A stretch of DNA of 64,000 nt from JACVRN01 sp035276685 (GCA_035276685.1 DATELK010000064.1:4758-68757), one strand, 5' to 3'. Counted from the first letter of the stretch, positions 43,797 to 51,732 are shown. Translations and numbers: made by a program. Notes: generated by a model not told the origin, from the sequence alone.

Positions 43797-44396
43797 CTAC
43801 CATATTTCACGTAAATCCAAAACAAACCCGGAAAGTATTGGCTCACCTGAAACTGTAGCCGGATTTTCCAACTCCGCAACTTCCTCTGTAGGGCGATAGA
43901 CATAAACTCGCTTTTGCTCAGGGTCAAGTAATAAACCTAATCGAGCCCCGTTATCCAGATATTCCCGCATCTTCTCTTGCAGCATGCTCAGGCTATCCGT
44001 CGCGGAGCGAAGCTCAATAATAAAGTCGGGGCACAAGGGAATAAATTTCTTCTTCTCTTCATCACCCAGCCCTGCCAGACTAGAGTGTTTAATCCATGAA
44101 GCATCCGGTGAGCGTACAGCCCCATTAGGCAGACGGAAACCTGTTGAAGAGTCGAATGTCGCACCACTACCATCACTTTTCGCCCACAATCTCAATTGCA
44201 TAGTAATTTCAGCATTTCGCTGGCCGGTCTCGCCTCCTGTGGGCGGCATAATAATCAACTCTCCCTGCGCATTGCGTTCGATTCGCAAATCTCGATTTAA
44301 CTGGGCGAATTCATAGAGCTGGTCATCCGACAACTCAACCACAGGTTGTAGATGCACTATTAATGGTGGGTGTCCAAGATAAACTGATGTTTCCAT
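43797..44396 (-). CDS. Uma2-family (DUF820) nuclease-fold protein
   Basis: 199 residues. Restriction-endonuclease-like features: IIMPPTGGETGQRN near 48-61, SPDASWI with Asp, and FIIELRSATDSL with the Glu of the E-x-K-like core (Lys replaced). The family is abundant in cyanobacteria and others, and its biological role is unsettled. Single-gene cassette. Confidence 0.85.
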   Translation of the reverse strand: METSVYLGHPPLIVHLQPVVELSDDQLYEFAQLNRDLRIERNAQGELIIMPPTGGETGQRNAEITMQLRLWAKSDGSGATFDSSTGFRLPNGAVRSPDASWIKHSSLAGLGDEEKKKFIPLCPDFIIELRSATDSLSMLQEKMREYLDNGARLGLLLDPEQKRVYVYRPTEEVAELENPATVSGEPILSGFVLDLREIW

Positions 44397-44450
44397 ATCT
44401 ATCTCTCCATGACTATTCGATATCTAATAATACTTCACAGTATCGCAAGC

Positions 44451-44550
44451 ACCTAACGCCCGAATTAACAGGACGGAGAATCTAACCAGGCACTCAATCA
44501 CGGCGAATGAAAAGCAGGCCGATTCCGCTACGGTTGATGAGTTGTCCGGC
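44451..44550 (-). other. attC-like site 6
   Basis: Minus strand: left core GCCGGAC, then AACTCATCAACCG; right end TTAATTCGGGC-GTTAGGT. The right half closely matches classical attC right ends (TTAATTCAGGCGTTAGGC). About 100 bases long. Confidence 0.75.
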
Positions 44551-44556
44551 TGCGGG

Positions 44557-44865
44557 TTAAAACAGCCAACCCATGAAAAACCCTTCATTCCAGCCATCGT
44601 CCTTAAATCTTTTCTGAATCACTTCGAGCTCATGTTTATCGAACCACGTCCCACCGCATGCTGAACAAATATCAATGAGCACCAGACCCGCCGCCATCCG
44701 TTTTACCATTTCCGTTCCGTCCACGGGACACTTACGTTTAGGTTCAGTCCCGGCATCAACTTTAGACTGGCATTCGGGGCAGAACAGGTGGCCTTCGGCG
44801 GTTTGCATCATCTGTTCCCATTTATAGCCAGCGCCACAGCGCGAACAATAATAATCATCAGACAT
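44557..44865 (-). CDS. TFIIB-type zinc-ribbon protein
   Basis: 102 residues from the ATG at 44865. Four Cys pairs form two or more zinc ribbons: CSRCG, CPEC, CPVDG and CSACGGTWFD. The last is the zf-TFIIB family signature. Ends with an aromatic GWLF. Role unknown. The stop is 7 bases from attC site 6. Single-gene cassette. Confidence 0.8.
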   Translation of the reverse strand: MSDDYYCSRCGAGYKWEQMMQTAEGHLFCPECQSKVDAGTEPKRKCPVDGTEMVKRMAAGLVLIDICSACGGTWFDKHELEVIQKRFKDDGWNEGFFMGWLF

Positions 44866-44919
44866 GAGCCTAAATCCCCTATGTGTGTTCACCAACTCGT
44901 CTGTTAAAGCTCAACAGCA

Positions 44920-45022
44920 GCCTGACGCCAGGGATAACCGGGCGCACATTCAAGCTCATTTACGGCCAAGTTAACGATAAAAATCAAGTTTATTCGCGCT
45001 CGGGTTGAATGAGTTGTTATGC
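44920..45022 (-). other. attC-like site 7
   Basis: Minus strand: GCATAACAACTCATTCAACC at the left, and CCCTGGC-GTCAGGC at the right (a GTTRRRY core with one change). About 103 bases. Confidence 0.7.
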
Positions 45023-45030
45023 TGCATGCT

Positions 45031-45285
45031 CTAGGAAAGCAGCTTGTCATAGTCAGCATGTGAGCCTATCCAGAACCATATAACGCCCTCTGGCCTGTCC
45101 AATCCTAGTGCTCGATAGTGCGCTCCAACACGGGCTGACCAAAGACGCCCAATTTTCTTGAAATGTAGTGATGGATGCTTAGGGTCAGATTTGAGGAGCT
45201 GAAAGTTTTTATCCGCAAGGGCGCGCACGGTCGGCGAGAGTTGACGGTAATGTCGCCAAAACTGCGGGGAAGCAAAATGTTTCAC
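45031..45285 (-). CDS. RelE/ParE-superfamily toxin
   Basis: 84 residues: PSLHFKKIGRLWSARVGAHY and GVIWFWIGSHADYDKLL match the RelE-type beta sheet and C-terminal tail. By family, a ribosome-dependent mRNA nuclease or a gyrase poison. GTG start overlapping the antitoxin stop by 4 bases. The stop is 9 bases from attC site 7. Confidence 0.85.
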   Translation of the reverse strand: MKHFASPQFWRHYRQLSPTVRALADKNFQLLKSDPKHPSLHFKKIGRLWSARVGAHYRALGLDRPEGVIWFWIGSHADYDKLLS

Positions 45286-45479
45286 AGCGGGTCACATTGC
45301 CCCTGCTCAAAATCCTGCTCCGCCTGTTTAAGCAGCGCGTCAAGCCGCCCTGACGACACATCTTGTTCAAGCTGTTCGTCCCACACGCGGGCTTGAAACT
45401 CTTCAAACCATTTGGCCAGCTCTGCCAATTCTGCGGGCGGCAGTTGAGCAATAGCAGATTCGATTTCTTTAATGTCCAT
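45282..45479 (-). CDS. Antitoxin of the RelE-like toxin
   Basis: 65 acidic helical residues (IAQLPPAELAELAKWFEEFQ) with a C-terminal helix that fits toxin-neutralising segments. It lies directly upstream of, and overlaps, the RelE-type toxin gene. Confidence 0.78.
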   Translation of the reverse strand: MDIKEIESAIAQLPPAELAELAKWFEEFQARVWDEQLEQDVSSGRLDALLKQAEQDFEQGQCDPL

Positions 45480-45529
45480 GTCAGAAGTTTAACCTACATT
45501 TCCAGTGCCGGGCAACAACATGCGAAGCA

Positions 45530-45637
45530 GCCTGACGCCCGAATTAACCCACGCCTGGCGAGCAGCATCAACGCAATGGGAGAGGAGAACGATGAAAGCC
45601 ATGTTATCGAGGCGTTGGATTAAATGAGTTGTTAGGC
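45530..45637 (-). other. attC-like site 8
   Basis: Minus strand: GCCTAACAACTCATTTAATCC at the left, GTTAATTCGGGC-GTCAGGC at the right, about 108 bases. The stop codon of the BrnA-like gene (TAA) lies within the left core, as often seen in integron cassettes. Confidence 0.75.
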
Positions 45638-45865
45638 ATCGCCTTTAGGAGCAGAGGCTGGCTGGTTCTCTTTGGTTATTCTTATCAGAAAACGTAACGC
45701 CTCATTGACCGCCTCTGCGTCTGGAAACACTTCCGCCACGTCAGGCTCCAGGCGGATTACTCCGCCGAAGCTGTTTCGACCTCGCCCAAGCTTTCGCACT
45801 CGTAAGCTTCGCAAATCGTATTCAGGGCGAAGCTCATCATCAGTGTCTGTTTCAACCTTCTTCAT
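45632..45865 (-). CDS. BrnA-like antitoxin
   Basis: 77 residues: DDELRPEYDLRSLRVRKLG is the usual start of this antitoxin group, followed by VIRLEPDVAEVFPDAEAVNE. It overlaps the end of the BrnT gene. It remains intact although the toxin is frameshifted. Confidence 0.75.
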   Translation of the reverse strand: MKKVETDTDDELRPEYDLRSLRVRKLGRGRNSFGGVIRLEPDVAEVFPDAEAVNEALRFLIRITKENQPASAPKGDA

Positions 45866-46125
45866 ATGTTCCTCGTTCGCTCCTGGTTACTTCCCTGGCG
45901 CTAACCAACCGAACTATATCGTCTCGTTCCGTGTACGAGACAATTATCAACCGTCCTTGCTGAGACTCTCCAAATAATAATATAACGATGCTCTTCAATG
46001 GAATGATCAGGGTCATAGAAATCGACGTAAAGCGGATCAGCGAAGACCGTTTTCGCCTCTTCAAAAGAGACGCCGTGCTTCGCAAGATTAGCTGCGGCCT
46101 TTTCATCATCCCACTCAAATTCCAT
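45852..46125 (-). pseudogene. BrnT toxin gene with frameshift
   Basis: The first frame starts at 46125 with MEFEWDDEKAAANLAKHGVS and SFEEAKTVFADPLYVDF up to HRYIII. The rest of BrnT (GRLIIVSYTERDDIVRLVSA, then REVTRSERGTYEE) continues in another frame to the stop at 45852. The shift lies near 45975 in an AATAATAATATAACG stretch, a likely slippage spot. It could be a real inactivation or an assembly error. Confidence 0.82.
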
Positions 46126-46178
46126 AAATGACAGTATAACATCGGCTCTTTAGATTGTGAGGATTCGATAGCGAGAGC

Positions 46179-46244
46179 GCATAACTACAATTAGACCGTT
46201 AATAGTAGACAGTAGTCAGGCTATGGTTGAATGAGTCGTTGGGC
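46179..46244 (-). other. attC-like site 9
   Basis: Minus strand GCCCAACGACTCATTCAACC at the left and CTAATTGTA-GTTATGC at the right. Short (66 bases). The right half matches sites 3 and 12. Confidence 0.65.
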
Positions 46245-46256
46245 GCGGCGGTTCGC

Positions 46257-46832
46257 CTAGGCCTCGGATATTTTCTTCATCAGCTCATAAATCTTCTTCG
46301 TCGTATTAAGGTTTCTGACTGTCATGTCCTGAAATATCTTCCGGCCCGGCAGCTTATGCATGCGCGTGCGGCTTAGCTCGCTTATACGCGCAGACCATAA
46401 GAGAGTGCCCGGATGGTAGACTACCTGCTCTATGTCGCGACGGGGTTCCAGCCCTTCCAGAATGCTCTCGGAGTCAATAGAGTGTCTGAGGAAGATAACG
46501 TCATATTTCCAGCGCTCGTCGCCATTCCAGTTTTCAGGCAGGCGCTCTACCAGATTCGCTATTTCAGAAAAACTCCTTACGACCACTTTGCACTCAAGCT
46601 CGTATTCTACAGAGAGCATGCGCTCTATCTCTCTTTCCAGCTTTCGGGCATCGCCTTCTTCGGCTTTGAAGATGATATTTCCACTATTAATGTAGGTGGT
46701 CACATTCTCAAAGCCCATTCGCTCGAAACTCTCTTTGAGCGCGCTCATGCGAATCATGTTTTTGCCGCCGACGTTGATGCCGCGCAGGAGCGCTACAAAT
46801 ATAGCGGCGGCTTGTTTTAATCCTCTTCGCAT
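46257..46832 (-). CDS. DUF1697 protein
   Basis: 191 residues. FVALLRGINVGGKNMIRMSA and ENVTTYINSGNIIF are the DUF1697 signature; the family has a fold of unknown role. It starts 7 bases after the stop of the serine hydrolase gene, with no attC between, so the two share one cassette. Stop lies 13 bases from attC site 9. Confidence 0.88.
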   Translation of the reverse strand: MRRGLKQAAAIFVALLRGINVGGKNMIRMSALKESFERMGFENVTTYINSGNIIFKAEEGDARKLEREIERMLSVEYELECKVVVRSFSEIANLVERLPENWNGDERWKYDVIFLRHSIDSESILEGLEPRRDIEQVVYHPGTLLWSARISELSRTRMHKLPGRKIFQDMTVRNLNTTKKIYELMKKISEA

Positions 46833-46839
46833 AGTTCGG

Positions 46840-48039
46840 CTAATCTGCGACGGCTGCTCCGGCCATCGCCATGAAGATGTTGCTCTCGTTGCCGGAGCCG
46901 AATTGATGCTCTAAGAATATTCTAACCAGTCTTTCTTTCGGGTCAATCCAGATGATGGAGCCGAACGCGCCGTTATGCCCGAAGCTTCCGGCCGTGGTCA
47001 GGGGAAAATCATTCATAGGGTCGCCGCTCAAGCCCCAACCCAGCCCTTGATAGGCTGGCTTCTGCGTGACAGCGGATTTTATATTGAGAGTGTTATTTTC
47101 CGTCATGGCCTGAACGGACATTCTTGAAAGAATACGCTTTCCCCTGAAGCTTCCGCCGTCGAGCATCATCCGGCAGAGCGCGTACAGGTCTGAAGCGGTC
47201 GAGTACATACCGAACTCCGGCGCGGGATATTTAGCCTTCATGGCGTAGCTTTCTATCTCTTCCCACTTTCTAAGCTTTCCATTCTGAAGCCTGTAGATGG
47301 TGGCGACTCTATTCCGTTTTTCATACGGGATAAAGAAGAAGCTGTCCTTCATGCCTAGGGGTTCGAAGATTCGCTCCTTGATAAACTGCTCGTATGCTTT
47401 ACCGGAGGCCACTTCTATGATGCGCCCTAAGACGGCAAAGCCGCCGCTGTAGTACCTGAACCGGGTGCCGGGCTCAAACTCCGGCTCCTGCTTTGACAGG
47501 ATAGACGCGACATCGCTCAGAGTCCGGTCTCTGGTGATTGTGATGTTCTCTATCTCAGGCGGGCGGTTGAACGGCATCCCGGCTGTGTGCGTCAGCAGGT
47601 GACGGATTGTGATTGGACTGGACGCTCCCTGCGCTCCGCGAGCAGTTCTGAAATCCGGCAGGTATTTTTCCACGGGGTCATCCAGCGCGAGCTTTCCGTC
47701 CTCCATCAGAATCATAATGCCGATTGCCGTGATGGGCTTCGTGACCGACCTGATGTCAAAGATAGTGTCTCTGCGCATAGGCTCTCTATTTTCCAAATCC
47801 TGATAGCCTATAGCTTCAAAGCTGACAACCTCACCGCGCCGCGCGACCAAAGTCACAGCCCCTGCCATCAGTCCCTGTTCGACGAAGGCCCTCAGACGCA
47901 AGGGGATTCCGGCCAAACGCTCCCGCGCCATCCCTGACCTGGACACTCTCTGGCCCTGGTAGGATGTCGCAGACAAAAATATGATTAGTAAGACAAGCGT
48001 CCACCTACAAAGATTAATCAGGAAGATGGTTCTTCGCAT
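46840..48039 (-). CDS. Cassette-borne serine hydrolase, class C beta-lactamase fold
   Basis: 399 residues with an N-terminal signal or anchor (about 10-25). Active-site SVTK at 98-101, YSG in RYYSGGFAVLG (Asn of YxN replaced by Gly) and HNG in FGHNGAFG. The missing YxN Asn makes classical beta-lactamase activity doubtful; an esterase or peptidase role is more likely. The start lies 24 bases inside the cassette boundary. Confidence 0.85.
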   Translation of the reverse strand: MRRTIFLINLCRWTLVLLIIFLSATSYQGQRVSRSGMARERLAGIPLRLRAFVEQGLMAGAVTLVARRGEVVSFEAIGYQDLENREPMRRDTIFDIRSVTKPITAIGIMILMEDGKLALDDPVEKYLPDFRTARGAQGASSPITIRHLLTHTAGMPFNRPPEIENITITRDRTLSDVASILSKQEPEFEPGTRFRYYSGGFAVLGRIIEVASGKAYEQFIKERIFEPLGMKDSFFFIPYEKRNRVATIYRLQNGKLRKWEEIESYAMKAKYPAPEFGMYSTASDLYALCRMMLDGGSFRGKRILSRMSVQAMTENNTLNIKSAVTQKPAYQGLGWGLSGDPMNDFPLTTAGSFGHNGAFGSIIWIDPKERLVRIFLEHQFGSGNESNIFMAMAGAAVAD

Positions 48040-48062
48040 AGTCTAATTTTCTTTACCCGAAA

Positions 48063-48178
48063 ATATGACGCCCGACGCACCTATCTAAGATGACGCGGCG
48101 AACAGCACGCAGGATTATGGGACAATTCAACGATGAAAGAAATGTTATCCGGCGCTTTGGTCGAATGAGTTGTTAGGC
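48063..48178 (-). other. attC-like site 10
   Basis: Minus strand GCCTAACAACTCATTCGACC at the left and TCGGGC-GTCATAT at the right, about 116 bases. Confidence 0.7.
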
Positions 48179-48229
48179 AACGTTTATTAAGGATGGCAGC
48201 AAGGTTGCTCTGAGTCTGCCCTAAAGAGG

Positions 48230-48273
48230 TGTGCGCAGCCTCGAATCATATCTTGAGGCTGCGCACAATTTTT
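48230..48273. terminator. Hairpin terminator
   Basis: TGTGCGCAGCCTC pairs perfectly with GAGGCTGCGCACA (12-base loop). ATTTTT follows on the plus strand; the minus strand has only a weak T-run. It lies 29 bases after the stop of the 48302 gene, inside the cassette. Confidence 0.65.
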
Positions 48274-48301
48274 CAGAAGTGGTTACAGCTGCTCTTACGT
48301 C

Positions 48302-48847
48302 TCACTTACGGCTCTTCCTGGCTCCGCCTTTAGACCCGGCGGCTTTGCCTGTCTGTCCGGGTGCCGCGAGTGCGGCAGTCGGCCCCGAGAGGGGGTCAGG
48401 AGGCAGCACCTTCAGCAACGCCTCCACTGCCTTGGCCGCATTCTGCATGGGCGCAAGCACTTCGCGCGGCACATCAGCCCCGGCTCTGCCTGCGACATAG
48501 GTATTAATCGCGGCACCAAGCCAAGTCCCGCACAAGTGCAGTGAAGGGTCGAAGAGCGTCACGCAAGCATGGTCTCCACAGTTGAGGCGCACCATCGCTA
48601 TGTGCGTGAGGCAATTTCCCAGCGGAGGAATTCCGGCGGTTGATTCTACAGCGCCGACAATGTAGCAGCCGGGCGGAATCTCGAACTCCAGACGCCCGCA
48701 ACGGGTAGGCATGCCTGAGAACGTTCTGCCGCACCACTTAAGGGGCTTGCCGGTGCAGCACTCAAGTACGTAGACAAAATGCTCTGTGGTTGCGATTCGA
48801 CACGGGTCGCCCCTCTGGGTAATCGTAACGTCTATAGTAGCTAACAT
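48302..48847 (-). CDS. Cysteine-rich hypothetical protein
   Basis: 181 residues from the ATG at 48847, with AAGGAG 10 bases upstream; the longer frame upstream has no support. Ten cysteines lie in residues 16-106, including LECCTGKPLKWCG and LNCGDHACVTLFDPSLHLCG. A polar Ala/Gly/Lys-rich tail follows. No signal peptide. No family recognised. Single-gene cassette. Confidence 0.65.
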   Translation of the reverse strand: MLATIDVTITQRGDPCRIATTEHFVYVLECCTGKPLKWCGRTFSGMPTRCGRLEFEIPPGCYIVGAVESTAGIPPLGNCLTHIAMVRLNCGDHACVTLFDPSLHLCGTWLGAAINTYVAGRAGADVPREVLAPMQNAAKAVEALLKVLPPDPLSGPTAALAAPGQTGKAAGSKGGARKSRK

Positions 48848-49264
48848 AGTGTTTTCTCCTTCGCGTTCTGCTCTGTTGCCAAACGCGAGTAAAGGCGGAA
48901 AGTCTTTGTGATGGGCGAAAGCTGCTTCGTTAAGCGTGAGCGTGATGCTTGCGAGTAATTTGAGGCGATCACGTACAGACACGTCGAGGCTAGCAACGCT
49001 TCACCCTGCTCAGCCCCTCGCAGTGATTCTAAAAAGTCGCAATTAATATGCCATCTACCCGGCCGCAGGATAGAGACTGATATGCTGAGCAAAATTAAGA
49101 CTGCTGCCCCGACACGATACCAATCATCTTATGTAGTAGACACTTCCTTCCGTTAAGTGTCTACATAAGTAGACAGCGGGAGAACCGGTCGTTAATTGTT
49201 CCTTCAGAATTGCTCACAGTGGCGAATGAGTTGTTAGGCGGTTTGTTACCGGTAATCTCACACA
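48848..49264. other. Intergenic cassette region with hairpin and attC-like site
   Basis: 417 bases. The half near 48848 has no credible ORF (an 83-codon frame there has no ribosome site and atypical composition). It also holds a hairpin (TAGACACTT at 49137 pairing with AAGTGTCTA to 49163) and attC-like site 11. Confidence 0.5.
49137..49239 (-). other. attC-like site 11 with hairpin
   Basis: Minus strand GCCTAACAACTCATTCGCC at the left end. A 9-base perfect hairpin lies at 49137-49163. The right core is not clear. It follows the ParE-type toxin stop by 26 bases. Confidence 0.6.
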
Positions 49265-49573
49265 TTAAAGAGAGTCTAAGAATCTTTCAAAAATACGCTC
49301 TATATCCCGCGAGCCATGCAAGATTCGCAGGATTTCAATTCCTCCCTCGACCCGCTGATAGAAGATGATATAGTTCTTAACCGCAAAACTTCGTAGATTA
49401 ACCAGCAACTTGTCTTGCTCACGTCCCATATACGGGTGGTCGCGCAAAAGCGCGAACTTGCGGGTTATTTCCTTGATAAGATTACCTGCCGCTTCAGGAT
49501 TATATTCTGCTACGTATGCCCAAATCTCTTTCAAATCTTCTTCGGCGGCGGCAGCAACTTTGATTATGGGCAT
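49265..49573 (-). CDS. ParE-like toxin
   Basis: 102 residues: AEEDLKEIWAYVAEYNPEAA at the start, MGREQDKLLVNLRSFAVKNY in the middle and ILHGSRDIERIF at the end match the ParE/RelE toxin family throughout. ParE-type toxins poison gyrase. It overlaps the antitoxin stop by 1 base. Confidence 0.9.
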   Translation of the reverse strand: MPIIKVAAAAEEDLKEIWAYVAEYNPEAAGNLIKEITRKFALLRDHPYMGREQDKLLVNLRSFAVKNYIIFYQRVEGGIEILRILHGSRDIERIFERFLDSL

Positions 49574-49851
49574 TACTGTTTACCAGAGGTGTTTCGTCCT
49601 TCTTGCCCTTGCTTAATGATCTGGTCAGAGAAAGCTTCAAGTTCGGCATCTGTCGCGTGAGTAGTAAATCGCCCCTGTTGAATATCTTCAATGCCCCGCA
49701 TGATCTCCTGGCGTAAGGCTTCCATTCCTTCTTCTTTAGCCTTTAGCAGGCGCAAGCTTTCCATGACGACTTCATCCGCCGATTTATATGCCCCGCTCCT
49801 GACCTTTGCGTTTATCAGCTCTTCCAGCTCATCTGGTAAGGTTATGGTCAT
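49573..49851 (-). CDS. ParD-like antitoxin
   Basis: 92 residues: a ribbon-helix-helix start (MTITLPDELEELINAKVRSG) with SADEVVMESLRLL, then an acidic tail that contacts the toxin. Usual partner of ParE and encoded just upstream of it. Confidence 0.88.
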   Translation of the reverse strand: MTITLPDELEELINAKVRSGAYKSADEVVMESLRLLKAKEEGMEALRQEIMRGIEDIQQGRFTTHATDAELEAFSDQIIKQGQEGRNTSGKQ

Positions 49852-49923
49852 TAGTTCTCCTCATCTCTTCCCAATCTCGTAACATTAATGATGCCTGTTT
49901 CAGTCCTGAGATTCAAGGAAGTC

Positions 49924-49962
49924 GCATAACTACATTTAGACTGTCAATAGCTGGTTGTCTCA
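49924..49962 (-). other. attC-like site 12 (short, array head)
   Basis: Minus strand ends CAGTCTAAATGTA-GTTATGC, the same right half as site 9. The left part is reduced to GAGACAAC. It abuts the stop of the pyrimidine-dimer glycosylase-like gene and is the last site found toward higher coordinates. Confidence 0.5.
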
Positions 49963-50388
49963 GACTATCTCCCAATACTCTATGTCGCCTTCTATGATGT
50001 TGAAGAGGGGGTGCGGGTCGGGTTCTTCCAGTTGTTCAAGCTCTGCGTACCTGCGCGCGTCCCTCAGGCGCAGCTTACGCTTCAGATGATTCCATTCGTA
50101 GAGTAGCTGGCCGCGCGTAGAGTCTATCTGCGCGTCGAATTGTGCGGGGTTAATCTTTTCTTCGCTGAAGCTGTAGCCGCGCCTCTGCGCCTCGCGGTGT
50201 ATCTCGCGCAGGTAAGCGGCGATTGCGCCCAGAGGGTGCTCGCTCGCGCTGAACCTCTTCAGCTGCGGGTGATTCCTGTAGCCTCTGGTTCTGTCTTCCA
50301 GCACCTTCTGCGCGAGCAAAGCTTCGCGCCAGGCGGCCACAAGCCCCTTCACGTCCAGGTATCGCGGGTGAATCGTCCACAGTCTCAC
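49960..50388 (-). CDS. Pyrimidine dimer DNA glycosylase / endonuclease V-like protein
   Basis: 142 residues, probable GTG start. MRLWTIHPRYLDVKGLVAAW and GYRNHPQLKRF match the Pyr_excise family related to T4 endonuclease V, which cuts DNA at UV-induced dimers. It is either the first cassette of the array or the chromosomal gene at its edge. Confidence 0.78.
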   Translation of the reverse strand: MRLWTIHPRYLDVKGLVAAWREALLAQKVLEDRTRGYRNHPQLKRFSASEHPLGAIAAYLREIHREAQRRGYSFSEEKINPAQFDAQIDSTRGQLLYEWNHLKRKLRLRDARRYAELEQLEEPDPHPLFNIIEGDIEYWEIV

Positions 50389-50414
50389 ACCATCAATTTA
50401 TCACTTGAAGAAGA

Positions 50415-50494
50415 AATTAACAGGGATGGACAGGATAGAAGAGAGAGCTATTCTCTTTTCTTTATCCTGTCTATCCTGTCCATCCCTGTTAATT
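50415..50494. repeat. Family-1 intergenic palindrome, copy 7
   Basis: Arms AACAGGGATGGACAGGAT and ATCCTGTCCATCCCTGTT. Overlaps the sigma factor stop codon and marks the high-coordinate edge of the cassette region. Confidence 0.85.
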
Positions 50495-51097
50495 TCTTTT
50501 TCTAAGCAGTCGGCGCAGCTTCATGCGCGCCTTGTGAAGCTGTGATTTAGAGGTGCCTATGGAGCAGCCCAGAATCTCTGCTATCTCGTGATGCTCGTGT
50601 CCCTCGACTTCGTGAAGGATGAAGACCACTCTATAACCGGGCGGCAGTTGTTCGATTGCCGAAGCGAGCGTGATGCGGTCTAGCAGGGCCATGCGGTCTG
50701 GATGCGCCGTGCCGTGGACTATCTCTGTGGGCGTCTCGCCGTCATCAGTGACGCGCTCTCTGCGGACGCTCCCTTTGCGAAAGTGCATGAGGACGTGATT
50801 GACCGTCAGGCGGTGCAGCCAAGTGGCGAAGGCGGCCTCGCCGCGAAAGGTGCCTAGCTTCGCAAAGAGCGTGATGAAAATCTCCTGCGCGAGGTCTTCC
50901 GCCTCGGCGTGAGACTGCATCATGCGAAAGCAGAGGCTGAAGACGCGCCTGTTGTATTTCAGATAAAGCTGCTCGAAGGCGTGCATGTCGCCTGCTGCGG
51001 CCATCTGCGCCAGCTCAAAGTCCAGAGACGCTCTGGTCTCTTCCCTTTCGCTCGCAGGCTCCGCCGCGTATGCCGGAAAGCTTTCTGCGTGTTCCAT
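50489..51097 (-). CDS. ECF-type sigma-70 factor
   Basis: 202 residues from the ATG at 51097 (the longer frame begins with TTG). Region 2 contains YLKYNRRVFSLCFRMMQSHA, EAEDLAQEIFITLF and TWLHRLTVNHVLMHFRK; region 4 contains EQLPPGYRVVFILHEVEGHE and CSIGTSKSQLHKARMKLRRL. No anti-sigma gene is beside it. The upstream neighbour is an LTxxQ periplasmic protein, which recalls metal-sensing or envelope-stress modules. Confidence 0.92.
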   Translation of the reverse strand: MEHAESFPAYAAEPASEREETRASLDFELAQMAAAGDMHAFEQLYLKYNRRVFSLCFRMMQSHAEAEDLAQEIFITLFAKLGTFRGEAAFATWLHRLTVNHVLMHFRKGSVRRERVTDDGETPTEIVHGTAHPDRMALLDRITLASAIEQLPPGYRVVFILHEVEGHEHHEIAEILGCSIGTSKSQLHKARMKLRRLLRKRN

Positions 51098-51204
51098 AAA
51101 CTGTGAGAGAAGCGGGACGCTCGCTTTGAGATGAGACCTCAAAAAGCGCCCCGCTTCATAAAAGGCAGTACTGTCTAAAAGCCGTTCGCTTGAGTGGCAG
51201 GAGC

Positions 51205-51732
51205 TTAATTCTCGCCCGGCTTTGCGCCGCGCTCGGCTCGTCGCTGTTCGAACTGCTGCCTGCGCTCCGCAAGCTGGGCCTTCTGTTCAGCCGTCAGCAC
51301 GTTGTAGACCTGCGAGAGCATGCGCGCGTGAGCTACTTCAAGCTCGACCTGCACCTGCGCGCGGGCCTGAGCCTGAGAGCGCACAGCGGCTTCGTCAAAG
51401 GTGCCCAAGGCATCGCCTTCGCCTCCGCGCAGGCCGCGCATCTTCTCGCGCAGCTCTTTGGTGCTGGCCTCGAAGCTATCGACTATCTGCTTGACCTGCG
51501 CCCTCTGCGCTTCCGTCAGCTCCAGCCCGCGCAGGAACGGGATGGGGCCGCCGGGGCCTCTTCGACCGTCGGGGCCGCCGGGGCCGGGGCCTCTGTCACC
51601 ACGAGGGCCGCCCGGGCCGCCCGGCCCCTGACGCGGCCCTTCCTGGGCAAAGCCCGCGACCGCCGCCAGCATCAAAAGCGCGCCGAGCACGGCTGCGGCG
51701 ACGCCTATTCTCTTTCTTCCCATCAATCTCAT
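51205..51732 (-). CDS. Second periplasmic LTxxQ-motif protein (Spy/CpxP-like)
   Basis: 175 residues from the ATG at 51732, preceded by GGGGAGAAGAG. Signal peptide ends near GFAQ. A Gly/Pro/Arg-rich stretch (about 32-62) precedes LTEAQRAQ; the second motif is LTAEQKAQ, and the tail is Gln/Arg-rich. It lies 107 bases upstream of the sigma gene on the same strand. GTAAA boxes about 90-140 bases upstream resemble those at 24.8 kb. Confidence 0.85.
   Translation of the reverse strand: MRLMGRKRIGVAAAVLGALLMLAAVAGFAQEGPRQGPGGPGGPRGDRGPGPGGPDGRRGPGGPIPFLRGLELTEAQRAQVKQIVDSFEASTKELREKMRGLRGGEGDALGTFDEAAVRSQAQARAQVQVELEVAHARMLSQVYNVLTAEQKAQLAERRQQFEQRRAERGAKPGEN

Noticed and set aside
48841..49092. 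83-codon open frame upstream of the Cys-rich gene
   Set aside because: No ribosome site, overlaps the start region of the supported gene, and the product has no recognisable feature.
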